DNA from: an uncultured Clostridia bacterium
GTDB lineage: Bacteria; Bacillota; Clostridia; Christensenellales; UBA1242
DNA length: 42,362 bases
Reading direction: 5' to 3'
NCBI GenBank assembly: GCA_944376845.1
Contig: CALWDZ010000010.1
Location: forward strand, 1-42,362
Of this stretch, positions 34,445-42,362 are shown piece by piece. Each line of letters opens with the position of its first letter. The stretch's first letter is position 1. The translations under genes and the position numbers were made by a program. The notes under the pieces were generated by a model. It did no database searches, was not told where the DNA came from, and worked only from the letters and a program-made list of their open reading frames with translations.

Positions 34445-34993
34445 ATGGATAACCGAGAACAAGAGACAACATTATATAAACTTATCGTTCTGTTTGTACT
34501 AGAAAAAATTGAAATTCCTTTAACAGAACAATCTATCATTGATATTTGCTATGGAAAAAACAATTGGATAAATAATTACATGGAGTGCAAGGAAATTATA
34601 TATAACCTTGTAGAAGCGGGGTTCATATATAAAACCAATGGCAACAGCGAGGAAGATAGATACACAATCACCTATACTGGTAGAAATTGCCTTTCCCACT
34701 TTTATGAAAGAATAAATAAAGATCTTCGCGACCAAATAACGGAATATGTCAAAGAAAATAGAATGGCGTTTAAGCGTTCACAAGAATATGTAAGTACAAT
34801 TGATAGAAATTCCGATGGCAGTTACACAGTGTGTTTAAAAATTAGATCAGCACTTATTGATGAACCTATGTTTGAGTTAAAAATAAAAGCACCGTCAAGA
34901 CAAAGTGCAATTGGAGCGACTAATATTTGGAGAGAAAAAGCACACCTGATATATGAAAATGTGTATGAAACTTTAATAGATATTGAAGAATAA
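34445..34993 (+). CDS. DUF4364 winged-helix protein
   Basis: 182 residues. N-terminal winged-helix fold (L-Y-K-L-I-V-L-F-V-L-E-K... L-V-E-A-G-F-I-Y-K-T... Y-T-I-T-Y-T-G-R) and a C-terminal beta sheet part, matching the Clostridia-specific DUF4364 family, thought to be transcription regulators. GTGGAG lies 4-5 bases before the ATG. Directly followed by the ABC transporter genes (no gap), so it may regulate its own operon; that is inference. Confidence 0.85.
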   Translation: MDNREQETTLYKLIVLFVLEKIEIPLTEQSIIDICYGKNNWINNYMECKEIIYNLVEAGFIYKTNGNSEEDRYTITYTGRNCLSHFYERINKDLRDQITEYVKENRMAFKRSQEYVSTIDRNSDGSYTVCLKIRSALIDEPMFELKIKAPSRQSAIGATNIWREKAHLIYENVYETLIDIEE

Positions 34994-35959
34994 ATGGAGA
35001 AAATAGTGGAACCAAAACAACAAGCAGTTAAACCAATATTAAACATTGTGAATTTGACAAAAAAATATGGTGATAGAGTTGCGGTAGACAATATATCACT
35101 AAGTGTTTTCCCTGGTCAAATTATGGGGTTTTTAGGTGTAAATGGTGCTGGAAAAAGTACCACTATAAAAATGTTGACTGGACTTGCACATATAACCTCA
35201 GGAAATGCATTTATTTGTGGTCATTCCGTCAAAACTTCATTTGAACAAGCAATAAAAAATGTAGGTGCTATGATTGAAACACCTGTTTTTTATCCTTACC
35301 TTTCAGGCTACAATAATCTTAAATTTTACGCTAGACTTTCTGGCAACATTACTAACCAAAGAATAAACGAAGTTGCAACACTTGTTGGACTTGGAAATAG
35401 AATAAAAGACAAAGTAGGAAAATACTCACTTGGAATGAAACAGCGTCTAGGTGTAGCACAAGCCCTTCTTAGTCGTCCTAAACTATTGATACTTGATGAA
35501 CCAACAAATGGGCTTGATGCAAACGGAATTAGAGAATTTAGAATGATGTTAAAACAACTCGCCTACAAAGAAGGTATATCCATTTTGATTTCAAGCCATA
35601 TACTAAGTGAAATGGAAAACCTATGTGATGTTGTTGCAATTATTGACAAAGGAAAAATAATACAAGTAAAAACTATGGAAGAAATAAAACATAGTTGTCT
35701 TCAAGCAGGTTCACAATACATTAAATGCAATGCACCAAACTACTCTGGAAAACTAATAACACAGTTCTTTGGAGCAAGAGTAAAAATTCAAGGTCAAAAT
35801 GTATATATAACTGCAAAAGATAGAAAGAGTTTGCCACAAATGATAGTTATGCTTACGCAAAAGAAAGTACTTGTATACGCAGCAGGAGATGTGGACTATT
35901 CACTTGAAGATGTATTTTTAAACATTATAAATCAAAGTCATGGTACAAGCATAAGTTAG
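34994..35959 (+). CDS. ABC-2 type transporter ATP-binding protein
   Basis: 321 residues. Walker A G-V-N-G-A-G-K-S-T-T, signature Y-S-L-G-M-K-Q-R, Walker B L-L-I-L-D-E-P-T-N-G-L-D, His switch S-S-H-I-L-S. The last 90 residues are a family-typical accessory region of DrrA/CcmA-like proteins. An alternative GTG start at 35006 has TGGAG better placed (6 bases) and would drop four residues. Works with the 35968 permease; the substrate is unknown. Confidence 0.92.
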   Translation: MEKIVEPKQQAVKPILNIVNLTKKYGDRVAVDNISLSVFPGQIMGFLGVNGAGKSTTIKMLTGLAHITSGNAFICGHSVKTSFEQAIKNVGAMIETPVFYPYLSGYNNLKFYARLSGNITNQRINEVATLVGLGNRIKDKVGKYSLGMKQRLGVAQALLSRPKLLILDEPTNGLDANGIREFRMMLKQLAYKEGISILISSHILSEMENLCDVVAIIDKGKIIQVKTMEEIKHSCLQAGSQYIKCNAPNYSGKLITQFFGARVKIQGQNVYITAKDRKSLPQMIVMLTQKKVLVYAAGDVDYSLEDVFLNIINQSHGTSIS

Positions 35960-35967
35960 GAGAAATT

Positions 35968-37686
35968 ATGAAAAAGATTTTTAGACTTGCCGCAGCAGAA
36001 TTTAATAAAATTTTTTATAGGCCGTCGATATTCATTTTGACTGCCCTTTTGATTGTAACGCTTGTGCTCACCAATCTTCTTTATTCGCCATCACAAAACA
36101 CAACCAAACTCTCCTATTCTGGTCAAAGCGTTAGTGCTGTATATCAAGAATTTCATAGTAGCACCAATACCATAAACAAATCGAGCATAGATAATTCTAT
36201 TGAAACCTTATATAACCAAATTGAAAACCAGTTTAGTAGCATTGAACGAGATGACAAACTCACCAATCTACAAAATAGAGTATATGAAATACATTCATAT
36301 ATTATAAATGACCTTCGTGAAGATCAAATTTCTGCATCAACTGGCGGAAGCGAATCATTTATTGCCATATTTAATGAACTAAAACAAATGTGTTCAGATC
36401 TTATGAGTTATCTCGCAACACTACAATCTGAAACATTGAATTTTTATTTAACAGTAAATAACTATAACACAATTTATAATGAAATTGAGGACCTTTATGA
36501 TGCTATACCTCAAAGTTTTGATGCATATAGAACAGTAGAAGATTTTATTGACCTAGCAAACTCAATAAGACGCGGTTTCCCACTTTCATCATCAAGACAA
36601 ATTGTAGCAAACTTACAAAAATTGTCTATTGACCCAGATACCTATTACGAACTTATCCAAACATACTACACAAACGCAAAACTTACTCTTAATGATGTTT
36701 ATAACGCTCAAATAGAAACTTTCCTTGATGAACATTTTGAAAGTACTGACGAAGAAGACATTAAACAAATGAATGAATATATTGCAGAGTATTATTCATA
36801 TGCAGACATGAATATGACAGTGCTTGAAAATAAGTTTATGCTGCTTAGAATTGGTGACAAATCCGACACCGACCTTGAGAATCTTATAGGCTACACTGAA
36901 GTATCAAAATATGCCTTAAATGAACAAAACACAATATATGATTATTTACTTGAAAATGAAGATTTTGAATATAATTATTTAACATCTTTTAACTTTAATG
37001 TTGCTTCTGGTGCGACAAGCAATGCATATGATTACACTGTTTATACAATGCAAATACTCAGTGTCTTAATTATAGTGTTTACAATATTTTATGCTTGTAG
37101 TAGCATTGCTGGCGACCAAGCAAGTGGCACAATGAAGATGATTGCAATCAGACCATATACAAGAAATAAACTATTTACTGGAAAGTACTTATCTTGTGTT
37201 ATGTTTGGCATTATGCTTATGCTAATTTCAACAGTGGCTTCATTTGTTGTTGGCATAATTATGTATGGCTTACCAATGTCTAGTTGTCTTGTTGTATTTA
37301 ATTCTTCATCTGTTATTTCAATTCATCCAATATTGCTACTACTACTATACTTGCTTTCACTTTTTGTCAATTTACTATTCTATATTTCACTTGCAATGTT
37401 CATTTGTTTGTTATTTAAATCAAATACACTTTCTGTATTTTTAACAACCATTATCTATGCAGCACAAATAGTACTTAGTGGACTTGTCGGTAGTGCATGG
37501 TTAAAATATACACCTTTTGGACATTTTGATTTATTTAAATATTTCGGAAATTCTCATCTTGGTATGTTCAGTATGAATATTTTACCTGATAGTAATTTCT
37601 TAACAAGTGCAATTGTTCTTGGACTTATGATTGTTATATTCAATTCACTATCGCACTTGATATTTAAACGCAGAGATATAACATAA
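35968..37686 (+). CDS. ABC-2 type transporter permease
   Basis: 572 residues. One helix at about 17-37, then a large extracytoplasmic part (about 40-345, helical, Ser/Asn/Glu-rich), then about five to six helices from 350 (M-Q-I-L-S-V-L-I-I-V... to the end). The layout matches ABC-2 permeases of the NatB/YhaP type. The motif S-G-T-M-K-M-I-A-I-R-P-Y-T-R near residue 390 follows the first C-terminal helix, as usual for the coupling region. AGGAG lies 6 bases before the ATG. Confidence 0.9.
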   Translation: MKKIFRLAAAEFNKIFYRPSIFILTALLIVTLVLTNLLYSPSQNTTKLSYSGQSVSAVYQEFHSSTNTINKSSIDNSIETLYNQIENQFSSIERDDKLTNLQNRVYEIHSYIINDLREDQISASTGGSESFIAIFNELKQMCSDLMSYLATLQSETLNFYLTVNNYNTIYNEIEDLYDAIPQSFDAYRTVEDFIDLANSIRRGFPLSSSRQIVANLQKLSIDPDTYYELIQTYYTNAKLTLNDVYNAQIETFLDEHFESTDEEDIKQMNEYIAEYYSYADMNMTVLENKFMLLRIGDKSDTDLENLIGYTEVSKYALNEQNTIYDYLLENEDFEYNYLTSFNFNVASGATSNAYDYTVYTMQILSVLIIVFTIFYACSSIAGDQASGTMKMIAIRPYTRNKLFTGKYLSCVMFGIMLMLISTVASFVVGIIMYGLPMSSCLVVFNSSSVISIHPILLLLLYLLSLFVNLLFYISLAMFICLLFKSNTLSVFLTTIIYAAQIVLSGLVGSAWLKYTPFGHFDLFKYFGNSHLGMFSMNILPDSNFLTSAIVLGLMIVIFNSLSHLIFKRRDIT

Positions 37687-37690
37687 TATA

Positions 37691-37891
37691 GCGAAGTTTT
37701 AGGACAGCCTGAGTACTATTTATAATGTATATAACTATCTCAGGCTGTTCAAAAACAAGCGAGACGAGGCTCGCAAAATGCCCCAAAGCAGGAATTTAGT
37801 TACCTAAATGACTGTTTTGGGGTATTTTGCAGTAAACAAAGTAAGAAAAATTTTGTTAAAATTTTTCGGTCGCGAAGTTTTAGGACAGCCT
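37691..37891. repeat. 181-bp structured repeat unit with 20-bp direct repeat ends
   Basis: GCGAAGTTTTAGGACAGCCT is found at 37691-37710 and 37872-37891, a perfect 20-bp direct repeat with a 181-bp period. Between the copies are nested hairpins: 37704-37713/37739-37748 (10 bp), 37759-37763/37770-37774 (5 bp), 37773-37787/37816-37830 (15 bp, one wobble) with an inner 37793-37798/37803-37808 stem, and an AAAAATTTT / AAAATTTTT stem (37846-37866). No coding potential. Either a MITE-like insertion, a tandem repeat of 1.1 copies, or a structured RNA; no family recognised. Confidence 0.75.
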
Positions 37892-38488
37892 AAGGTACTC
37901 GTTTAAGAGTGCCTTGTTTTTCGCAGCAATACTCACGCATTCTTGATGCTGTTCATCCACCCTTTTTGTTCCATGAGTTTTACTATTCAAAAAGTGTATG
38001 CAGGTATGCCCTCCTTCTCCATTGTCTAAAATTGAAAACCCATGAGGCATTCCATTGGTTGACCCAGCATAAAATTGTCCATTGATTTCTACCCAAACAG
38101 GACGCCTAGCCCACGACCATTCACCGCCATATATTTGTTTAAATATTTGCGTGTTTTCATTATCAATAGTTTGAACATCGGCATGGTTATATCCACCAAA
38201 GCGTTGAACATAATATTCAGTTTGACTCCAAATATCTATCACTCTTACAGTAACATATTTGGTAAAGTGTTCATCCATAAAATCAAACCAATCATATGAT
38301 AGTACTTCAACTTCAGTAGAGTTATCCTCTACATTATGTTCTTCATCTTCATATTTATCATTTATTACCTGTTGATCCTTTGCCGAAACAAAATTATCGC
38401 TTACAAAATTTGGATAAGGAATAATGCTTGCAAAGCAAAATGAAAACAACAAAACCAATAAAAATACACTTACTATTTTTGAATTCAT
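37880..38488 (-). CDS. Secreted protein with H-rich, Cys active-site-like motif
   Basis: 202 residues. Signal peptide in residues 1-20 (V-F-L-L-V-L-L-F-S-F-C-F-A). Residues about 75-190 form a domain with G-G-Y-N-H-A-D-V (H102, D104), Y-G-G-E-W-S-W-A-R-R-P-V-W-V-E, M-P-H-G (H149) and G-H-T-C-I-H-F-L-N-S-K-T-H-G (H161, C163, H165, H172). This resembles a domain seen in Clostridia peptidoglycan-associated proteins and is loosely like the His/Cys site of L,D-transpeptidases; the enzymatic role is inference. No ribosome binding site; TATAAAAT lies just upstream of the ATG. The last three residues and stop codon lie inside the 20-bp repeat. Confidence 0.7.
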   Translation of the reverse strand: MNSKIVSVFLLVLLFSFCFASIIPYPNFVSDNFVSAKDQQVINDKYEDEEHNVEDNSTEVEVLSYDWFDFMDEHFTKYVTVRVIDIWSQTEYYVQRFGGYNHADVQTIDNENTQIFKQIYGGEWSWARRPVWVEINGQFYAGSTNGMPHGFSILDNGEGGHTCIHFLNSKTHGTKRVDEQHQECVSIAAKNKALLNEYLRLS

Positions 38489-38554
38489 ACTATTATTTTA
38501 TATTGATTACGTTTTTTTATTATATTTTTTAATATTATTAAATAAATATATTCT

Positions 38555-39586
38555 ATGAGATGCTTAAAAATTACAATCTTGATTTTAGGTACTATGATAG
38601 GTGCCGGTTTTGCAAGCGGTAAAGAAATTACAACATTTTTTACAATTTTTGGTTACTACTCTTTTTTGTGCTTACCCTTAGTATTCTTTGGTTTTTATTT
38701 TTGTATATATAAACTTTTAAGGCTTGGGGCAAAAAATAAAATAGAAAATACTAACCAATTAAATTATCTTATATTTAAAAAAAATAATAAAATAATAAAA
38801 ATATTTACTTTTATTTCTTTTGTAATTATTTCATCTACAATGATAAGCGGGCTTAAAGAATCTCTTGAAATTTCTTCAACATTTTCTTTAATATTATTTA
38901 TTTTTATTGTTATTATTTTTTTATGTATTTTGATAAATAAAAATTTAAAGTACTTAAATATTATTTGTATGGTTACAATTCCAATTACAATAATTATTAT
39001 TTGTATAATTTGTTTTACAAATTTTGATGGACTACACAATACTTTACTTTCAAATATTGTGTTGTTGCCATATAATACCATAACATATATTACTCGCAAT
39101 GTGTTTTTATGCTATTTTGTTATATCTTCATCATCTTTTGGCTTGACACAAAAACAATGTAAAAATATTAGTTTTTGGTCATCAATAATTTTGTGTGCTG
39201 TTATGGCTGTTATGATTTTTGCTGGGCTTGCCAATCCTGAAACAATAAGCGACAGCATACCTATGCTGTCGCTCGCCCAAAGTCAAGATGCACTTTACAT
39301 TATTTATGCAATATTAATTGAGTTTGCAATAATTACTACGCTTATTAGTACCACAATTACTGTTAAATCATTTTTTAATTTTAAATCAAAAATTTTAAAT
39401 TGTTTTTTAGCGGTAATTTTATGTGTTATGTGTTCATTTATTAAGTTTGATTTTTTGATTAAATATTTTTACCCAATAATTGGAATTTTTGGCGCATATC
39501 TAATTTTATTCCTTATGTTTCCTAACCTTTCTTTCCAAAATTCCAACAAAGAGATACATGACACAAGCAAGGATACAAAGTATTAG
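38555..39586 (+). CDS. YkvI-like membrane transporter
   Basis: 343 residues, about ten helices, very AT-rich with Ile/Phe-rich composition. The N-terminal signature G-T-M-I-G-A-G-F-A-S-G-K-E-I is typical of YkvI and related LeuT-fold transporters, whose substrate is unknown. No clear ribosome binding site (TATTCT precedes the ATG). The C-terminal 81 bp overlap the tail of the opposing ABC permease gene. It also contains a perfect 12-bp hairpin in the coding sequence at 39248-39273. Confidence 0.8.
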   Translation: MRCLKITILILGTMIGAGFASGKEITTFFTIFGYYSFLCLPLVFFGFYFCIYKLLRLGAKNKIENTNQLNYLIFKKNNKIIKIFTFISFVIISSTMISGLKESLEISSTFSLILFIFIVIIFLCILINKNLKYLNIICMVTIPITIIIICIICFTNFDGLHNTLLSNIVLLPYNTITYITRNVFLCYFVISSSSFGLTQKQCKNISFWSSIILCAVMAVMIFAGLANPETISDSIPMLSLAQSQDALYIIYAILIEFAIITTLISTTITVKSFFNFKSKILNCFLAVILCVMCSFIKFDFLIKYFYPIIGIFGAYLILFLMFPNLSFQNSNKEIHDTSKDTKY

Positions 39587-40324
39587 TGTACTTGCCATAA
39601 CAAGGTCTAATTGGAACACTTGACCACCATAAACAATTAGGTATCCAAGTCCTGCTTTACTTACTAAATACTCACCCATAATTGTTCCAACCCAACTCAT
39701 ACCTACATTTATTTTAAGAACTGATACAAATTCGGTAAGTGCGTTTGGAATTACAAGTTTAGTAAGTATTTGAAACTTGTTTGCACCCATTGAACGCATA
39801 AGCGAAATTTTGTCCTCATCACATTCCAAAAATGCCGATAACATAGATAATGTGGTAATAACAATGCATATCAGGATACACATGGTTATTATAGCACCAG
39901 TACCTGCCCCTACCCAGATTATTATAACCGGACCAAGAGCAATCTTTGGAAGTGCATTTAATATTACAATATATGGTTCAAGTATTTTTCTTACTTTTCT
40001 ACTCCACCAAAGTATTATTGCTATAAGTGTTCCTAGTATTGTTGCGATGGCAAAACCAATTAGTGTTTCATATAGCGTTATGCCAATATGGTAAAATAGT
40101 GTGCCATTTTTAAACAAATCTATAAGTTCAGCAATCATTCTTGATGGAGAACTTAGGAAAAATGCATCAAGTACACCAACATATGTCAAAAGTTCCCATA
40201 AACCAACTATTACAATAAGAAGTAATATTTGTGCAAGTAGTGTTGTAAATTTATCAACCTTAATTTTTTTTAAGTATTTTTTATGTTCTTTAGAATAGTT
40301 GATATTCTTATTCTTCTTTTTCAC
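39506..40324 (-). CDS. NitT/TauT-type ABC permease
   Basis: 272 residues, six helices, BPD_transp_1 fold. The conserved cytoplasmic loop M-R-S-M-G-A-N-K-F-Q-I-L-T-K-L-V-I-P-N-A carries the EAA motif. Start is GTG at 40324 (GGGAG 7 bases upstream), overlapping the ATPase gene by 17 bases. Relatives import nitrate, sulfonates, thiamine precursors or similar; the substrate cannot be told here. Confidence 0.9.
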   Translation of the reverse strand: MKKKNKNINYSKEHKKYLKKIKVDKFTTLLAQILLLIVIVGLWELLTYVGVLDAFFLSSPSRMIAELIDLFKNGTLFYHIGITLYETLIGFAIATILGTLIAIILWWSRKVRKILEPYIVILNALPKIALGPVIIIWVGAGTGAIITMCILICIVITTLSMLSAFLECDEDKISLMRSMGANKFQILTKLVIPNALTEFVSVLKINVGMSWVGTIMGEYLVSKAGLGYLIVYGGQVFQLDLVMASTLILCILACVMYLFVGILERKVRKHKE

Positions 40325-41078
40325 TGGAAAGCTCCCTGTAAATCAAATCAAAATATTTTGAAAACTTTGGACTTTCTCGCCGTTTTAGTGGCGTTTCTAT
40401 GTCACCAAGTTCTATCTTTTGTATACACTTAACCACGGCGGGTCTTTTGGAAAGTACAATTATTCTGTCCGAAACAGAAATGGCTTCTGAAATATCATGT
40501 GTTACCAAAATCGCCGTTTGTTTTTCTTTTGTGATTATTGAATGTACATCGTCACAAACACTAAGTTTGGTTTGATAATCAAGTGCCGAAAAAGGCTCAT
40601 CTAAGAGCAGTATTTTGGGTTTTAAGCACAGAGTGCGAATTAACGCTGCACGTTGTCGCATACCACCTGAAAGTTGACTTGGATAATTATTTCTAAACTC
40701 ATACAAACCATACTTATTCAAAAGTTCATCAACATGCTTTAAACTCTCTGCATCCTTTTTTTTGTGTTTTATTTCAAGACCAATACTTACATTTTTATAA
40801 ATAGTACGCCAAGGAAATAAATTATCACGCTGAAACATATAGCCAATACTTGTATCTTTTGTAATTTTTTCTCCATCCAAAAGTACTTCACCCGATGAAG
40901 GTTTTAAAAGCCCAGCAATAAGCGAAAGTATGGTGGTCTTTCCACAACCACTGGGTCCAACAATGCTTACAAACTCATTTTTTTGTACGCTAAAATCAAT
41001 ACTTTTAAGCGCAAGTACCTCACCTTCTTTGGTGTGATATGAAAGTGAAATATCTTTTAATTGCAAATAATCTTCCAA
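40308..41078 (-). CDS. NitT/TauT-type ABC ATPase
   Basis: 256 residues. Walker A G-P-S-G-C-G-K-T-T, Q-loop Y-M-F-Q-R-D-N-L-F-P-W-R-T typical of SsuB/TauB/ThiZ-like proteins, signature L-S-G-G-M-R-Q-R, Walker B I-L-L-L-D-E-P-F-S-A-L-D, His switch V-T-H-D-I-S-E-A. Start TTG at 41078 with GGAGG upstream. The substrate-binding protein expected for this system is not in the window. Confidence 0.92.
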   Translation of the reverse strand: MEDYLQLKDISLSYHTKEGEVLALKSIDFSVQKNEFVSIVGPSGCGKTTILSLIAGLLKPSSGEVLLDGEKITKDTSIGYMFQRDNLFPWRTIYKNVSIGLEIKHKKKDAESLKHVDELLNKYGLYEFRNNYPSQLSGGMRQRAALIRTLCLKPKILLLDEPFSALDYQTKLSVCDDVHSIITKEKQTAILVTHDISEAISVSDRIIVLSKRPAVVKCIQKIELGDIETPLKRRESPKFSKYFDLIYRELSSEKEE

Positions 41079-41126
41079 TTATTTTCACCTCCTCAAATCA
41101 TTGTACTTAAACTATCAAAAAAGTGT

Positions 41127-41155
41127 GAAAAAAACACGAGTAAAAAACCCGTGCT
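41127..41155 (-). terminator. Terminator after the GLUG surface gene
   Basis: Stem 41134-41141 / 41147-41154 (GC-containing, two wobbles) with a T tract on the minus strand, just past the stop codon at 41170. Confidence 0.7.
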
Positions 41156-41169
41156 TTTACATATTTTAT

Positions 41170-42362
41170 CTAGGCATATAACCAATAGAAGTCTTTTAGG
41201 AAAGGATAGCCGTTGTTTATAGATGAGTCTTTCATATATGCCAAACCTAAATTTTGATTTTTTATATCATTTTTGCTTGTGATTTGTGTTCCAATGCCAC
41301 TAACGCTAGGCTTTGTAGCAGATAAAGTTAAACTTAATGATTGTGTATCATCACTAAAAGAAGCAAATCTTTGAGTAGCATAGTATCCACTACTATCACG
41401 CCCATCTTCACATGCAAGAGAAAAACCCAAAATAGAGTTAAGACTTAAAGTATTACCCGACAATGATGGTTTTACCCCATATATCCACAGGTAATTAAGT
41501 AAACCATTGCTAGTTGCATTTTTTCGGACATCAGTATATGGCAATGGTACATATTGGTATTCGTCACCAAATTTAAAATTTATCCATGCATTTGCTCCGG
41601 TATTATAATCGCCAGTACTAGATGAATATATATAACGACTAGGATTAATCCATGGTAAACGCAAAAACAAACTAGCATTTGTATCAATATCATTTGAGAG
41701 TAAACGGCTATTACCAACAATACCTGGTGGATAAGATTTACCACCATTATTATTTGTTGTATAAGTAAAAGTACCATTTGAATTTACAACAAAAGTTGTT
41801 AATGGTATTAATTCACCTGTACTACCATCCTGAGCACTAATATTTACTTCATACCATGGAATATTCCCACTAATTGAAATGGAAGAATAATAATACGAAT
41901 TGGTTACATTTGCCGTTCCATAACCAATTAAACTTAAGTAAGTAACGGAATTAATTGGACGAATTGATGATAATACAATTGAAGATGCAGGTGGAGTATT
42001 ATCTCCTCCTAATGTACTAGATTGTGGGAAATCGGATATTACTTGACTATAAAGTTGACCTTCAATAATATATTCTCCAATTTTCCTAGTTGTGCTATCA
42101 TACGAGCCATAATTAACATTACCTTCATTGTCAGAATTGAGTAAACCACTGCTATAGCAATAATTTATAGTAAGTCTAGAACTGGCATAACCTACAAGCC
42201 CACCAACATAGTTTGTTCCCCCGCCAGTTATATTACCACTATTGTAACAATTGCTTATTGTAAAAGTATTTGTGGTATAACCTACAAGCCCACCAATTCT
42301 TCCAGTGGTGCCAGTAATGTTTCCCGAATTGAAATTTGTTGAAAGTGTTCGATTCCCTTGTG
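41170..42362 (-). CDS. GLUG-repeat surface protein, C-terminal part (5' end outside window)
   Basis: The minus-strand frame is open without interruption from the right edge (first full codon at 42360) to the stop at 41170: 396 codons with no stop. Near the N-terminal side are two GLUG-type repeats, (R-I-G-G-L-V-G-Y) and (Y-V-G-G-L-V-G-Y), each followed by C-Y-N-S-G-N or C-Y-S-S-G. A Ser/Thr/Asn-rich beta region follows with no anchor motif, ending F-L-K-D-F-Y-W-L-Y-A. Shorter frames at 41170-41670 and 41580-41777 are, respectively, a piece of this frame starting at an internal TTG and a shadow in another frame. Probably a secreted adhesin-like protein; the family function of GLUG repeats is not proven. 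Confidence 0.85.
   Translation of the reverse strand, partial: QGNRTLSTNFNSGNITGTTGRIGGLVGYTTNTFTISNCYNSGNITGGGTNYVGGLVGYASSRLTINYCYSSGLLNSDNEGNVNYGSYDSTTRKIGEYIIEGQLYSQVISDFPQSSTLGGDNTPPASSIVLSSIRPINSVTYLSLIGYGTANVTNSYYYSSISISGNIPWYEVNISAQDGSTGELIPLTTFVVNSNGTFTYTTNNNGGKSYPPGIVGNSRLLSNDIDTNASLFLRLPWINPSRYIYSSSTGDYNTGANAWINFKFGDEYQYVPLPYTDVRKNATSNGLLNYLWIYGVKPSLSGNTLSLNSILGFSLACEDGRDSSGYYATQRFASFSDDTQSLSLTLSATKPSVSGIGTQITSKNDIKNQNLGLAYMKDSSINNGYPFLKDFYWLYA

Noticed and set aside
41079..41169. Riboswitch (such as TPP) before the NitT/TauT-type ABC genes
   Set aside because: Only a terminator and about 50 bp of AT-rich sequence are present, too short for a TPP riboswitch.
41580..41777. Apparent frameshift in the right-edge surface gene
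   Set aside because: Translation from 42360 is in frame to the stop at 41170, so the other frame is only a shadow.
1..42362. tRNA or rRNA genes
   Set aside because: No cloverleaf with T-loop GTTCGAATC-type motifs or rRNA-like conserved blocks was noticed in the intergenic gaps.

Overview
The window is a stretch of bacterial chromosome, AT-rich and densely packed, mostly coded on the minus strand. Gene content points to an uncultured, strictly fermentative gut-type member of the Bacillota (Clostridia). The evidence is the operon orders rplM-rpsI after truA and plsX-rnc-smc-ftsY, der-plsY, a Pta-AckA acetate pathway, a one-chain pyruvate:ferredoxin oxidoreductase, the Clostridia families DUF4364, DUF3343 and YlmC/YmxH, and the sporulation membrane protein YlbJ. 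The lineage is inferred from gene families only. No rRNA, tRNA, CRISPR array, transposase or phage gene was seen.

Layout. 1-33 is the 5' tip of a secreted or surface protein gene running off the left edge. 49-960 is a non-coding repeat block: a twin-hairpin element, then a mosaic of GC-richer dispersed repeats. 1010-3704 holds a U32 (TrhP-like) tRNA hydroxylation protein, a DUF3343 protein and a divergent class V aminotransferase/cysteine desulfurase. 3749-7189 is polA between two small membrane proteins. 7267-9972 is plsY, der and a membrane protein. 10019-13078 is feoB, feoA, nrdR and a YlmC/YmxH protein. 13123-15973 is a degenerate membrane nucleotidyl cyclase, a small helical protein and trxB. 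16059-17943 is rpsI, rplM and truA. 18048-21521 is nifJ. 21607-23178 is a BspA-type leucine-rich-repeat surface protein whose upstream region (23208-23665) is a second copy of the 49-960 repeat block. 23759-30200 is ftsY, smc, rnc, plsX and rpmF. 30296-33490 is ackA and pta with divergent ylbJ. 33482-37686 is an unknown protein, DUF4364 and an ABC-2 exporter pair. 37691-37891 is a highly structured 181-bp repeat. 37880-41078 is a secreted protein, a YkvI-like transporter and a NitT/TauT-type ABC pair. 41170-42362 is the 3' part of a GLUG-repeat surface protein that enters from the right edge.

How it works together. NifJ makes acetyl-CoA from pyruvate and Pta-AckA convert it to acetate and ATP. 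A perfect palindrome (core GTAAAATATTTTAC) lies in the promoter regions of both nifJ and pta, so these two separated loci may share a redox or fermentation regulator. plsX, plsY, rnc, smc, ftsY, der, rplM, rpsI, rpmF and truA are the housekeeping core.

Most notable non-coding signals: (i) the paired 157-bp twin-hairpin elements just upstream of two signal-peptide genes, whose 28-bp arms show a compensatory base change between copies; (ii) a 15-bp perfect hairpin enclosing the feoA start codon; (iii) the nifJ/truA and pta palindromes; (iv) the 37.7-kb structured repeat. Most notable protein oddity: a class III cyclase homologue in which both metal-binding aspartates are asparagine.
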